A stretch of DNA of 40,784 nt from Porphyromonas macacae DSM 20710 = JCM 13914. Lineage in GTDB: Bacteria; Bacteroidota; Bacteroidia; Bacteroidales; Porphyromonadaceae. Positions 24,615 to 32,726 of the stretch are shown in pieces. Within the stretch, counting starts at the first letter, position 1, and each line of letters starts with the position of its first letter. Location of the stretch: NCBI RefSeq assembly GCF_000379945.1, contig NZ_KB904129.1, positions 1 through 40,784 on the forward strand. Direction: 5' to 3'. The notes beneath the pieces were generated by a model. The model did not search any database, was not told the origin of the DNA, and saw only the letters and a list, made by a program, of their open reading frames with translations. The position numbers were made by a program, and so were the translations under genes.

Positions 24615-25421
24615 ATGAGTTCGAAACGTGTTTTGTATATTTCTCAAGAAATATATCCTTATTTACCCGAAACTGAAATTTCTAAAATATCGCGAGAGTT
24701 ACCTCAATCCATTCAGGAGAGGGGTAATGAAGTGAGAATATTCATGCCGCGCTATGGTATGATTAATGAGCGTCGTAATCAGCTTCATGAAGTTATCCGG
24801 CTTTCCGGTATAAATATGATTATCAATGACAATGATCATCCGCTGATCATTAAGGTTGCCTCCATACAGCAAGCGCGTATGCAGATATACTTTATTGATA
24901 ATGAAGATTTTTTTAAGAGGAAAACCATGTTCAAGGTAGATAGCAAACGCCCGAACGATAATGATGAGCGTTCTATCTTTTTTGTAAGAGGAGCTTTGGA
25001 GGCAATAAAGAAACTTCGCTGGATACCCGATGTTATTCATTGTCATGGCTGGTTTACGGCCTTAGCTATGGTTTATCTTAAGAAGTTCTATCATGATGAT
25101 CCCGTATTGAAAAAAGCCAAGGTGGTTTATTCTTTGTATAAGGAAGAAGAGCACAATCTCATCCCTAAAGACCTGTTCGAGAAACTTCGGTTTGATAAGA
25201 TAACAGACGAAGACTTCAAAATGATGGATAATACTACGGATACCAATGCCCTTAATCGATTGGCCATATATTATGCCGATGGTATTATTCAAGGCAGTCC
25301 CGACATCGATCCGGGATTGGAAAGTTATATCAAAGAATGCGGCAAGCCGCTGCTTTCGTATCAAAACGAAGAGATGCGGGCTGAAGCATTTGATAATTTT
25401 TATAACACCTTTCTTAAATGA
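24615..25421 (+). CDS. Stand-alone glycogen/starch-synthase N-domain protein (GT5-like)
   Basis: This 268-residue protein resembles only the N-terminal Rossmann domain of GT5 glycogen synthases: KRVLYISQEIYPYLPE, IQERGNEVRIFMPRYGMINERR, and PDVIHCHGWFTALAMVYLKK. The ADP-glucose-binding KxGGL motif near residue 15-20 is absent (PETEISKISRELP instead). The C-terminal GT-B half is missing, although the frame ends naturally. It therefore should not make glycogen. Stand-alone proteins like this occur across Bacteroidetes and may be regulatory or structural; I cannot name a function. Its stop overlaps the start of the DUF4270 gene by four bases (ATGA), indicating translational coupling. Confidence 0.75.
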   Translation: MSSKRVLYISQEIYPYLPETEISKISRELPQSIQERGNEVRIFMPRYGMINERRNQLHEVIRLSGINMIINDNDHPLIIKVASIQQARMQIYFIDNEDFFKRKTMFKVDSKRPNDNDERSIFFVRGALEAIKKLRWIPDVIHCHGWFTALAMVYLKKFYHDDPVLKKAKVVYSLYKEEEHNLIPKDLFEKLRFDKITDEDFKMMDNTTDTNALNRLAIYYADGIIQGSPDIDPGLESYIKECGKPLLSYQNEEMRAEAFDNFYNTFLK

Positions 25422-26836
25422 AAAACAGTGTATTGAAATTCCTGTGGGTTTTGCCGGCTCTATGGGTCATGGCAAGCTGTAATGATAATCTCTCGGAGGT
25501 TGGAGGCAGTATACAGCCCAAAGATGATAAAATAAGAGCCCGGGTAGACTCTGTGTCTGTCAATTATTCGACGATGCTCATGCCTTCGGTGTACAGTAAT
25601 AGTCGCATCACATTGTTGGGGGAAATAAAAGATCCGTTTTATGGCAATTTTAAGGCTAATTTTATTAGTAAATTGAGGCATGCCAGAGGGTTCAAATTTG
25701 CTCACAAACCGATTGGTGGAAAAATCGATTCCTTGCAGTTGCATATCAATTATAATGTATGGGCAGGGGATTCTACGGCTATATTGAAAGCTGCCGTATA
25801 TAAGATTACGGACCCGGTTAGCGGAGGTGGATATTCTCAAAAAGATTTATCCAAATTTCAGAAAGAGAAAAACTTTCTGGGATCGCTTGTATATACAGCC
25901 AAATCCGGAAAAACAGATACGCAAAGAGGATTGCGTTATTTAAGCGTTCCTCTCAGTAAGGAGTTAGGGCAGAAATTTTATGATGCTTCGATAAATAACC
26001 CCCATTTTTTCGATACACAGGAAGCCATGGAGAAAGAATTGCTCCAGGGGCTGCTGGTAACTACTACAACCGGAAGCGGCAATGTGCTGAGTGTGTATGG
26101 CATAGAGTTCAGAATCTTTTATTCTTATGAAGGCGATATAAAGGATAAGGACGGAAAGACTAAAAAGGGGTCGGTTAAGGCTGTTGAAATTTTTGCGAAC
26201 ACAAAAGAGCAAATACAGGTCAATGGTTTTGAAAACTCGCAGATTGAAGACCTTTTGATCCCTAATGACAAATATACTTACATAAAATCTCCTGCCGGGG
26301 TGGTCACTAAAATGCTCATTAAAAAAGAGGAGTTGGTAAAGGCTTTGGACCGTAGCGGTAAGGGGTACAATCCGGCCAAAAGGTGGTTGTTGAACGAAGC
26401 TCAGCTAAAAATAGATGTGGAGCAACCGGATCCTAAAGTAACGGAAATGGCTCCGCCGCCATACCTTATTTTACTTGCCGCCGATTCTTTGAAAAACTTT
26501 TTTGAAAAGAATTACACTGAACTTACTCATCCTGAATCGGCTTTCCTGTCTACGATATATTCCATAGAACATCGTTATTATAATTTTAGCAATATATCTC
26601 CATTGATCAGTAAACATTTAAAAGAACATGCCAAATATTTGCCGGACGGTAAAATAGCTTTAGATAAGGATCTGGAAGCTGTAATCGTACCGGTACAAAA
26701 GTTCACGGTGAATTCTTTGGATAAAAATGTAACGAGTGAGATCAATAATTTTATTTTTCCGGCTGCTGCCAAACTGAAGACATCCGGCCGTGCCAGAAAA
26801 GTGGGAATTATCAGTACCGAATACAATAAGCAATAA
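25418..26836 (+). CDS. DUF4270 lipoprotein
   Basis: This 472-residue exported lipoprotein has a signal peptide (1-20) and lipobox VMASC with anchor C21. A long beta-rich region follows, in which ITLLGEIKDPFYGNFKANFISK (about 62-83) and GGKIDSLQLHINYN (about 99-112) are family-typical. The rest has many short strands and a Lys/Ser-rich tail. DUF4270 lipoproteins are conserved in Bacteroidetes and of unknown function; surface or periplasmic exposure is expected. It begins inside the last codons of the glycogen-synthase-like gene, a pairing that recurs across the order as far as I recall. No clear terminator follows; a CTACAAG hairpin lies at 26884. Confidence 0.82.
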   Translation: MKNSVLKFLWVLPALWVMASCNDNLSEVGGSIQPKDDKIRARVDSVSVNYSTMLMPSVYSNSRITLLGEIKDPFYGNFKANFISKLRHARGFKFAHKPIGGKIDSLQLHINYNVWAGDSTAILKAAVYKITDPVSGGGYSQKDLSKFQKEKNFLGSLVYTAKSGKTDTQRGLRYLSVPLSKELGQKFYDASINNPHFFDTQEAMEKELLQGLLVTTTTGSGNVLSVYGIEFRIFYSYEGDIKDKDGKTKKGSVKAVEIFANTKEQIQVNGFENSQIEDLLIPNDKYTYIKSPAGVVTKMLIKKEELVKALDRSGKGYNPAKRWLLNEAQLKIDVEQPDPKVTEMAPPPYLILLAADSLKNFFEKNYTELTHPESAFLSTIYSIEHRYYNFSNISPLISKHLKEHAKYLPDGKIALDKDLEAVIVPVQKFTVNSLDKNVTSEINNFIFPAAAKLKTSGRARKVGIISTEYNKQ

Positions 26837-26883
26837 GTTTTTGCCCATAGATAAGAATACACTTTCCCGATCATCTTTTCCTC

Positions 26884-26905
26884 CTACAAGGTTTTTATCT
26901 TGTAG
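26884..26905 (+). other. Hairpin between the DUF4270 and MFS genes
   Basis: CTACAAG (26884-26890) and CTTGTAG (26899-26905) form a perfect 7-bp stem with a T-rich loop. The T-tract is in the loop and not after the stem, so it is a weak terminator candidate at best. It lies about 50 bases before the MFS start and could instead be a leader structure. Confidence 0.4.
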
Positions 26906-26955
26906 TTGTGCTTAAAGAGAACCGGTTTGAGTGGCATTTAATTTATATGGATTAT

Positions 26956-28221
26956 ATGAAGAATTTGAAAACCAGATTAATAACCATGAATTTTCTCCAG
27001 TTTTTCATTTGGGGAGCATGGTTGATCTCTTTAGGTCGTTACTGTGGCAAAGTGATGCATTTCGATGGTTTGGAAATCGGGAACCTGTTCGGTACGATGG
27101 GAATTGCCTCCATTTTTATGCCGGGATTGATGGGAATAGTGGCCGATAAATGGTTGAATGCGGAAAAATTATTGGCTCTTCTTCATTTTTTCGGAGCTCT
27201 GGCTTTAGTCTTTGTGGCTACCATTGCCCCGACTTCGGATGGCTCTAATTATTGGCTTTTCTATAGCGGTATTTTGATGATTTCTATTTTTTATATGCCC
27301 ACAATTTCATTGACCAATGCCATAGCTTATTCGACATTGGAACGGGCAAAATACGATATAGTAAAAACTTTTCCCCCGATTCGAGTATGGGGTACGGTGG
27401 GCTTTATCCTTGCCATGTGGAGTGTAAATATAAGTGGGGCAATGGATTCAAACTTACAACTCTATATCAGTGCCGCTGCTTCCGTTGTGTTGGCAATATA
27501 CTCTCTGACACTTCCCAAATGTCCGCCTGTGGGTAAAGGGAAAAAGCAAAAAAACTCCTTATTGTCTTCTTTGGGTTTGGATGCGTTTATTCTGTTTAAG
27601 GATAAAAAGATGGCCGTTTTCTTTGTTTTTTCGATGTTGTTGGGGGCGGCTTTGCAGGTAACCAATACTTATGGCAATATATTTTTGGACAGTTTCAATT
27701 CTCTTTTTCCGGACAGTTTTGCTGTCAAGTATCCTAATATTTTATTGTCTCTGTCGCAAGTTTCCGAAACCTTGTTTATTTTGGCCATACCTTTCTTCCT
27801 GAGTAAATATGGTATTAAGCGTGTTATGATTATGAGCATGTTGGCCTGGGTTTTGCGTTTTGGTTTCTTTGGAATAGGAGATCCGGGTATGCCGGGAGTC
27901 ATTTTCCTTGTTCTTTCTATGATCGTATATGGAATGGCTTTTGATTTTTTCAATATTTCCGGTTCCATGTTCGTAGAAAAAGAGGCCAATCCGTCAATGA
28001 GAGCCAGTGCACAAGGGCTTTTTATGATTATGACAAATGGTTTGGGGGCAATCATCGGTGGTTTTGCCAGTGGTTCTGTGGTCAAATTGTTGACTGATGC
28101 AGAGGGCATTACAAACTGGTCTGCGGCATGGTTTATTTTTGCGGGATATGCATTGACAATAAGCATTCTGTTCGCTTTCCTTTTTAACTATAGAGAGCAG
28201 CCGGAAACGAAGAAACAATAA
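26956..28221 (+). CDS. MFS nucleoside:H+ symporter-type permease
   Basis: This 421-residue, 12-TM inner membrane transporter of the nucleoside:H+ symporter type (NupG/XapB-like) should import nucleosides with protons. The first TM is the typical MNFLQFFIWGAWLISLGRY. ATTISLTNAIAY-like IFYMPTISLTNAIAYSTL, PPIRVWGTVGFILAMW and YGMAFDFFNISGSMFVEKE are also characteristic of the family. The start is ATG 26956 (MKNLKTRLITMNFLQFF); ATG 26947 and GTG 26908 are in frame upstream but would only add a hydrophilic tip unlike the family. It probably forms its own unit after the DUF4270 gene. Substrate specificity cannot be read from sequence. Confidence 0.87.
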   Translation: MKNLKTRLITMNFLQFFIWGAWLISLGRYCGKVMHFDGLEIGNLFGTMGIASIFMPGLMGIVADKWLNAEKLLALLHFFGALALVFVATIAPTSDGSNYWLFYSGILMISIFYMPTISLTNAIAYSTLERAKYDIVKTFPPIRVWGTVGFILAMWSVNISGAMDSNLQLYISAAASVVLAIYSLTLPKCPPVGKGKKQKNSLLSSLGLDAFILFKDKKMAVFFVFSMLLGAALQVTNTYGNIFLDSFNSLFPDSFAVKYPNILLSLSQVSETLFILAIPFFLSKYGIKRVMIMSMLAWVLRFGFFGIGDPGMPGVIFLVLSMIVYGMAFDFFNISGSMFVEKEANPSMRASAQGLFMIMTNGLGAIIGGFASGSVVKLLTDAEGITNWSAAWFIFAGYALTISILFAFLFNYREQPETKKQ

Positions 28222-28340
28222 AAGGCTCTATTTCTGTGTTATTTCTATGTAATAGGCGGTATAGTTCTCGTAAAAAAATATTTTCTTTGTGCTTTGTGAC
28301 AAAAACGAACAGTAAGGCATAATTGAGATATAAATTACCG

Positions 28341-29075
28341 GTGAACTTAGTAATAGATCAAGGAAATAGTGTTTGCAAGGTGGCTTTCTTTGAACAGGGC
28401 AGTATGGTGAAAGCCTATGTATTGCCTCATTTCAGAGCCTATTCTGCAAAAAAAATATTGGAGCGGCACCCTCAGATTGAACAATGTGTTTATTGTTCCG
28501 TAGCAGGTGATGATGGAGAACTTTTAGCTGAAATTCGCAAAAAAGCAAGTGTGATGATTGTGAATGGGGCTACACCGGCACCTATAGAAGTTCGCTACGA
28601 TAGAAACAAACTCGGGGGGGACCGGTTGGCTGCAGCGGTGGGGGCACATTTTTTAGCTCCGGAAAATACCGAGATTCTTGTTATAGACAGTGGCACGGCT
28701 GTTACCTATGAGAGAATTGATGCAGAAGGCGTTTATTGGGGAGGAAATATTTCTCCCGGCTTGCAGGCAAGATATCGTGCTTTACACGAGTTTACGGGTA
28801 AATTACCTTGGATGAGAAGGCCGATGCACGGAGACTGGACCGGGTTTTACGGTCAGAATACGGAGGATGCTATTAAAGCCGGTGTTTTGCGTGGCATGCT
28901 GTACGAGATGGATGGTTATATAGACGAACTTAAAAAGATATATCCGTTTTTATGGACTTTTTTGGCCGGAGGAGATTCTTTTTATTTTGAAAGCAGACTT
29001 AAAAATAAGACCTTTGCACTTAGAGATTTGGTTGTGATTGGTCTGAATAGACTTTTGGAGTTTAATAAACAATGA
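28341..29075 (+). CDS. coaX: Type III pantothenate kinase (GTG start)
   Basis: This 244-residue ASKHA-fold kinase phosphorylates pantothenate as the first step of coenzyme A synthesis. The phosphate 1 motif is NLVIDQGNS (2-10, D6 catalytic). LGGDRLAAAVGA (91-102), IDSGTAVTYE (115-124) and GGNISPGLQARYRALHEFT (134-152) follow, with the last as the substrate region. The start is unusual: GTG 28341 gives the standard MNLVIDQGN opening. The frame extends six codons upstream to a TTG, which is less likely, and no ATG is available near. It overlaps the outer membrane protein gene by four bases (ATGA) and begins the run to the PpiD-like gene. Confidence 0.93.
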   Translation: MNLVIDQGNSVCKVAFFEQGSMVKAYVLPHFRAYSAKKILERHPQIEQCVYCSVAGDDGELLAEIRKKASVMIVNGATPAPIEVRYDRNKLGGDRLAAAVGAHFLAPENTEILVIDSGTAVTYERIDAEGVYWGGNISPGLQARYRALHEFTGKLPWMRRPMHGDWTGFYGQNTEDAIKAGVLRGMLYEMDGYIDELKKIYPFLWTFLAGGDSFYFESRLKNKTFALRDLVVIGLNRLLEFNKQ

Positions 29076-30400
29076 AGAATAATAGATATCAGCTCTGTAG
29101 GATTGTGAGCAACAGGCTTTGTGGTATATTGGGAGTGATAACATTCTTAATGGTTACTTCCTCAGTTATGTTGGCGCAAAGTAACAGCACAGAGTCTCCA
29201 TACACTCGATATGGTTTGGGACGGTTGGGAAACAGAACGCTTACTGCTACCCGCTCTATGGGAGGAATTGGGAACGGGGTGAGAAACGGAACTATTACAA
29301 ACCCCAAGAATCCGGCGTCTTATACAGCGGTAGACTCGTTGACTTTTATTTTTGATTTTGGGGCATCGATAAGTACGGCCTGGTATAAAGAAGAGGGGGC
29401 AAGCAATAATCGTATTTTAGGAAATTTTGAACATGCCACCATCCTTTTCCCGGTTACTGACTTTATGGCCATGAGTGCAGGTATTTTACCTTTCGCTCAG
29501 GCAGGCTATAATTTTGGTAATATTGAACCATTGGAGGCAACAGAAAACGGCAAATTTTTACGCCACTATACCGGCAAGGGACACATCAATGATATTTATT
29601 TAGGATTGGCCATAGAGCCTTTTAAGCACTTTTCCATAGGTGTAAATACATCTTATATCTTTGGCAATATTTCTCATTACCGTAAAGCCCAACATTTTAC
29701 GCCTGCTCCGTTTAACCCGGTTTTTTTAGATCATCTGAACTTAAAAGGAGTGCGGGTAAATCTGGGGCTTCAGTACAGAATCGGACTCGACAAAGAGAAT
29801 AAATCTTCGATTGTGCTGGGTGCTACCTACAGTCCGAATATGAAAATGAGGTCCGAGTTGATACGTTCAAATACAATGATTACACCGGGCGGTTCTTCTC
29901 CTTTCATTCAAGTCGATACGTTAACCAGTTCTGATGCTTATTCCATTCCACAGGCAATTGGGGTTGGTCTTACTTATGAAAAGGCCGACAAACTGATGCT
30001 CGGTGCCGATTTTGATTATACGATGTGGAAAGATGCTCATTTTCATAATCCTCAAAGCGAGTTTGTCAATCAATGGCAGGTGGCTTTAGGCGGACAATAT
30101 ATTCCGGACAATATGCAGCGTTCTTTCTGGAGCAGGACAGCTTACCGTTTCGGCATATCGGCAGAAAACTCATATATCAACTTGCCTGTTACCGATACTA
30201 AATATGATGGTTTTCACTCTTTGAGAGCGAGCATAGGAGCCGGATTCCCATTGATAGATTTGAGATCCAGACTGAACTTTGGTATCGAGTATGGTCTTAC
30301 TCTGCCAAAGTCCAAAGGAATGATTACTGAACATACGTTGATGTTTACCATGGGAATAACCTTTAATGAAGGATGGTTCAGAAAATTGAGACTGGAATAA
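29072..30400 (+). CDS. Outer membrane beta-barrel protein
   Basis: This 442-residue exported protein has a signal peptide of about 35 residues (hydrophobic GILGVITFLMVTSSVMLA, cut before QSN). A long run of amphipathic strands typical of a beta-barrel follows. The segment SPYTRYGLGRLGNRTL directly after the signal is characteristic of a conserved Bacteroidetes family. Later strands (FSIGVNTSYIFGNIS, LGLQYRIG, IGVGLTYEKADKLMLGADFDY) resemble FadL/PorV-like barrels. No specific function is known. Its start overlaps the coaX stop, and the cluster with TPR, LptC and PpiD-like genes suggests a role in the outer membrane. The C-terminus ends with alternating strand residues as expected. Confidence 0.8.
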   Translation: MKNNRYQLCRIVSNRLCGILGVITFLMVTSSVMLAQSNSTESPYTRYGLGRLGNRTLTATRSMGGIGNGVRNGTITNPKNPASYTAVDSLTFIFDFGASISTAWYKEEGASNNRILGNFEHATILFPVTDFMAMSAGILPFAQAGYNFGNIEPLEATENGKFLRHYTGKGHINDIYLGLAIEPFKHFSIGVNTSYIFGNISHYRKAQHFTPAPFNPVFLDHLNLKGVRVNLGLQYRIGLDKENKSSIVLGATYSPNMKMRSELIRSNTMITPGGSSPFIQVDTLTSSDAYSIPQAIGVGLTYEKADKLMLGADFDYTMWKDAHFHNPQSEFVNQWQVALGGQYIPDNMQRSFWSRTAYRFGISAENSYINLPVTDTKYDGFHSLRASIGAGFPLIDLRSRLNFGIEYGLTLPKSKGMITEHTLMFTMGITFNEGWFRKLRLE

Positions 30401-30506
30401 ACATTTTTCTTTTTTTACATCTAAAGTATTAAAGAAGTTATTTTTTAGGTATTTTTATACACATTTAGAAGAGAAGATTTATTATTAAACAGAATAACGA
30501 ACAACG

Positions 30507-31862
30507 ATGAAACTAAAGAATCTCATTTTAGCAGCAACTCTGAGTGTGTTTTCATTTAGTGCATTTGCTCAAACAGGAGTTCAAACCGGTACTCCTTATG
30601 GATCTGGAGAAGATAGCATCCGCTGTCTGAATAATGTCAGTTTGTTAAGTAACAACGCAAAAAATAAAAACTATGCAGACGCAGAGCCTTTTTGGCGTCA
30701 GGCATATACCGAATGTCCGGGTGCACATAAGAATATTTACATTTATGGTGCCCAGATTTTGAATTGGAAAATTAGCCAGGAAACTGATTCAGCAAAACGT
30801 ATGTCTTTAATTAATGAATTGATTGAGATGTACGATAAACGTGTTCAATACTTTGGAAATGATATGCGCTACGGTAAAGATTGGATCATTGCCGTAAAGA
30901 CAAATGATTATGTGCGTCTTATGGGGAAAGATGCAGATTATAAAAAGGTATATCAGTGGCTGACTCCCGTTGTTCAGGAACTGAAAGAAAATACCTCTCC
31001 GAATGCTCTGTATTATTATACGTTTGCATCTTTGAATATAGCCATTGATGATACGATGAAGAAACAGGAATATATCAATGACTATATGTTAAGTGCAAAG
31101 TATCTGGATTCACAGTTGAAAACTGCAACAACAGACAAGCAAAGAGAAGCGATTCAGAACTACAAAGATCCGATGGATGATATCTTTGCAAGAAGCGGTT
31201 TTGCCAGTTGTGAGATGTTGTTGGACTTGTATAAAGAGGCAGATATAGAGGAGCATAAGGCAGATTCTTCTTATTTGAAAACGATGACTGCAATTTTCCA
31301 AGAGTCCGGATGTGAGTCTCCTGTATACTATAAAGCCGCTAAATATCTGTTTGATTTGACCCCGAGCGTTAATGCGGCAATCGGTTTGGCTCGCGAAGCT
31401 TTATCGAACAACAAGAATGCTGAAGCTATGGGGTATCTGGATAAGGCCGTTACCATGTCAAAAGATGCAAAGGAACGTGCAAGCTGTTACTATACGATGG
31501 CTGTGATCAAGATGAGAGAGCGCAACTATGCGCAAGCCAGAACTTTCTGTAATAAGGCTTTGGCGGAGAATCCCGAAAAGGGCGACCCTCATATCCTGAT
31601 TGCCCAAATGTATGCTTCTTCTGCCAGCAGTATTTTCCCGAATGACCCGGTAAAACAACGCTGTGTTTACTATCTGGTCGTAGACCGTTTGATCAAGGCT
31701 CGAAGTGTAGACCCTCAAATTGCAGCAAGAGTGAATAATTTGATTGCTAATTATTCAAGATCTTTCCCTTCTGCTTCAGACGTATTCATGCACCCGGAAT
31801 TGGGTAAAGGAAAGAGCTTCTTTGTCGGAGGTTGGATCGGAGAGTCTACAGTAATCAGATAA
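30507..31862 (+). CDS. Exported TPR-repeat protein
   Basis: This 451-residue periplasmic or outer-membrane-associated protein has a signal peptide at 1-21 (LILAATLSVFSFSAFAQ). The mature part is helical with tetratricopeptide-like repeats, clearest at about 300-370: AEAMGYLDKAVTMSKDAKERASCYYTMAVIKMRERNYAQARTF and NKALAENPEKGDPHILIAQMYASS. An N-terminal repeat (NYADAEPFWRQAYTECPG) and several tyrosine-rich helices occupy the middle. TPRs mediate protein contacts, so it may scaffold the neighbouring envelope proteins. It follows the barrel gene by 106 bases and precedes lptC by 9, so it is co-transcribed with lptC. Confidence 0.8.
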   Translation: MKLKNLILAATLSVFSFSAFAQTGVQTGTPYGSGEDSIRCLNNVSLLSNNAKNKNYADAEPFWRQAYTECPGAHKNIYIYGAQILNWKISQETDSAKRMSLINELIEMYDKRVQYFGNDMRYGKDWIIAVKTNDYVRLMGKDADYKKVYQWLTPVVQELKENTSPNALYYYTFASLNIAIDDTMKKQEYINDYMLSAKYLDSQLKTATTDKQREAIQNYKDPMDDIFARSGFASCEMLLDLYKEADIEEHKADSSYLKTMTAIFQESGCESPVYYKAAKYLFDLTPSVNAAIGLAREALSNNKNAEAMGYLDKAVTMSKDAKERASCYYTMAVIKMRERNYAQARTFCNKALAENPEKGDPHILIAQMYASSASSIFPNDPVKQRCVYYLVVDRLIKARSVDPQIAARVNNLIANYSRSFPSASDVFMHPELGKGKSFFVGGWIGESTVIR

Positions 31863-31871
31863 TAGCTCTTT

Positions 31872-32711
31872 ATGGACGAACTCCCAACGCACGAACAGCG
31901 TCGTCTTAATAAATATTTCGTATGGCATACCTCTCGTGGAGCATCCGGTAAAAAGGATGGGAAGCGGGGTGTATGCCATACCCTATTGTATTTGTTTCCT
32001 TTTTCTATCGTTCGTTTTTTTCTTCCTGTCGCCGTTGTCCTGAGTACGTTTGCCGGGTGCGGAGGAACTCAGACTGAAGAGGATAGTTCGGAAAATATAT
32101 TGGATACTATGTTTTCTATTAAAACGACAGACGTGAGTATGTTGGTTTCTGATTCGGGAGTTGTTCAGTATAAGTTGGATGCGGCCGAGTGGTTGATTTA
32201 TGATAAGCCGGAGAAGAAGCAATGGTTATTCAACAAGGGATTTTACCTTGAAAATTTTGATACGCTAAAGAATGTAAAAGCCATGGTTTCTTCCGATACG
32301 GCGATTCAATATGTGGAGAAGGAGTTGTGGGAGTTGATCGGGCATGTAGTGATTAAAGATTTACAGGGTAATCAGGTGTACTCTCCGCATTTGTTTTGGG
32401 ATAAAAAGAACAGGAATATTTATTCCAACGATTCCATCTATATCATGACCCCCGATAGGATATTGCGTGGAAACTCTTTTTGGGGGAAAGATGATTTAAG
32501 TGAATATACTCTTTACGAAAGTTCAGGCATTATTGATATTAATGAGGACGGTTATGCTCAGGAACCGGTTGTTAAAAGTTCTGACTCTCTGAATACAAAT
32601 ACGGGTGCCCGAGATTCTCTCCAAAAACGGGACAGTATTGCGTTGCTTTCTAATCGCACCGGCCGTATCAGACCTAAAAGCAAAATCAGTCCTGAAGACA
32701 CGATAAATTAA
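31872..32711 (+). CDS. lptC: LPS export protein LptC (lipoprotein form, extended N-terminus)
   Basis: This 279-residue LptC-family protein should connect LptBFG to LptA in lipopolysaccharide transport. A hydrophobic segment with lipobox TFAGC places the lipid anchor at about C62; the LptC domain follows (TMFSIKTTDVSMLVSDSGVVQYKLDAAEWLIY; VVIKDLQGNQVYSPHLFWDKKNRNIYSNDSIYI). A serine-rich tail ends it. About 45 hydrophilic residues precede the signal-like segment, which is unusual. They contain an 11-bp inverted repeat at DNA level (31920-31981), so the real start may lie downstream (a TTG or GTG nearer the hydrophobic segment), or the extension is a lineage addition. It sits between the TPR and CNNM-type genes. 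Confidence 0.8.
   Translation: MDELPTHEQRRLNKYFVWHTSRGASGKKDGKRGVCHTLLYLFPFSIVRFFLPVAVVLSTFAGCGGTQTEEDSSENILDTMFSIKTTDVSMLVSDSGVVQYKLDAAEWLIYDKPEKKQWLFNKGFYLENFDTLKNVKAMVSSDTAIQYVEKELWELIGHVVIKDLQGNQVYSPHLFWDKKNRNIYSNDSIYIMTPDRILRGNSFWGKDDLSEYTLYESSGIIDINEDGYAQEPVVKSSDSLNTNTGARDSLQKRDSIALLSNRTGRIRPKSKISPEDTIN
31920..31981. repeat. Nested inverted repeat inside the start of lptC
   Basis: GTATGGCATAC (31920-31930) and its exact reverse complement GTATGCCATAC (31971-31981) are separated by 40 bases. Inside them a second hairpin, CATCC (31942-31946) with GGATG (31955-31959), surrounds a GGTAAAAA loop. The structure starts about 50 bases after the annotated ATG. It could be an RNA element at the TPR-lptC junction, for example setting relative expression, or a small inserted palindrome. 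Confidence 0.6.
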
Positions 32712-32726
32712 TCTTTATTTTACCGG

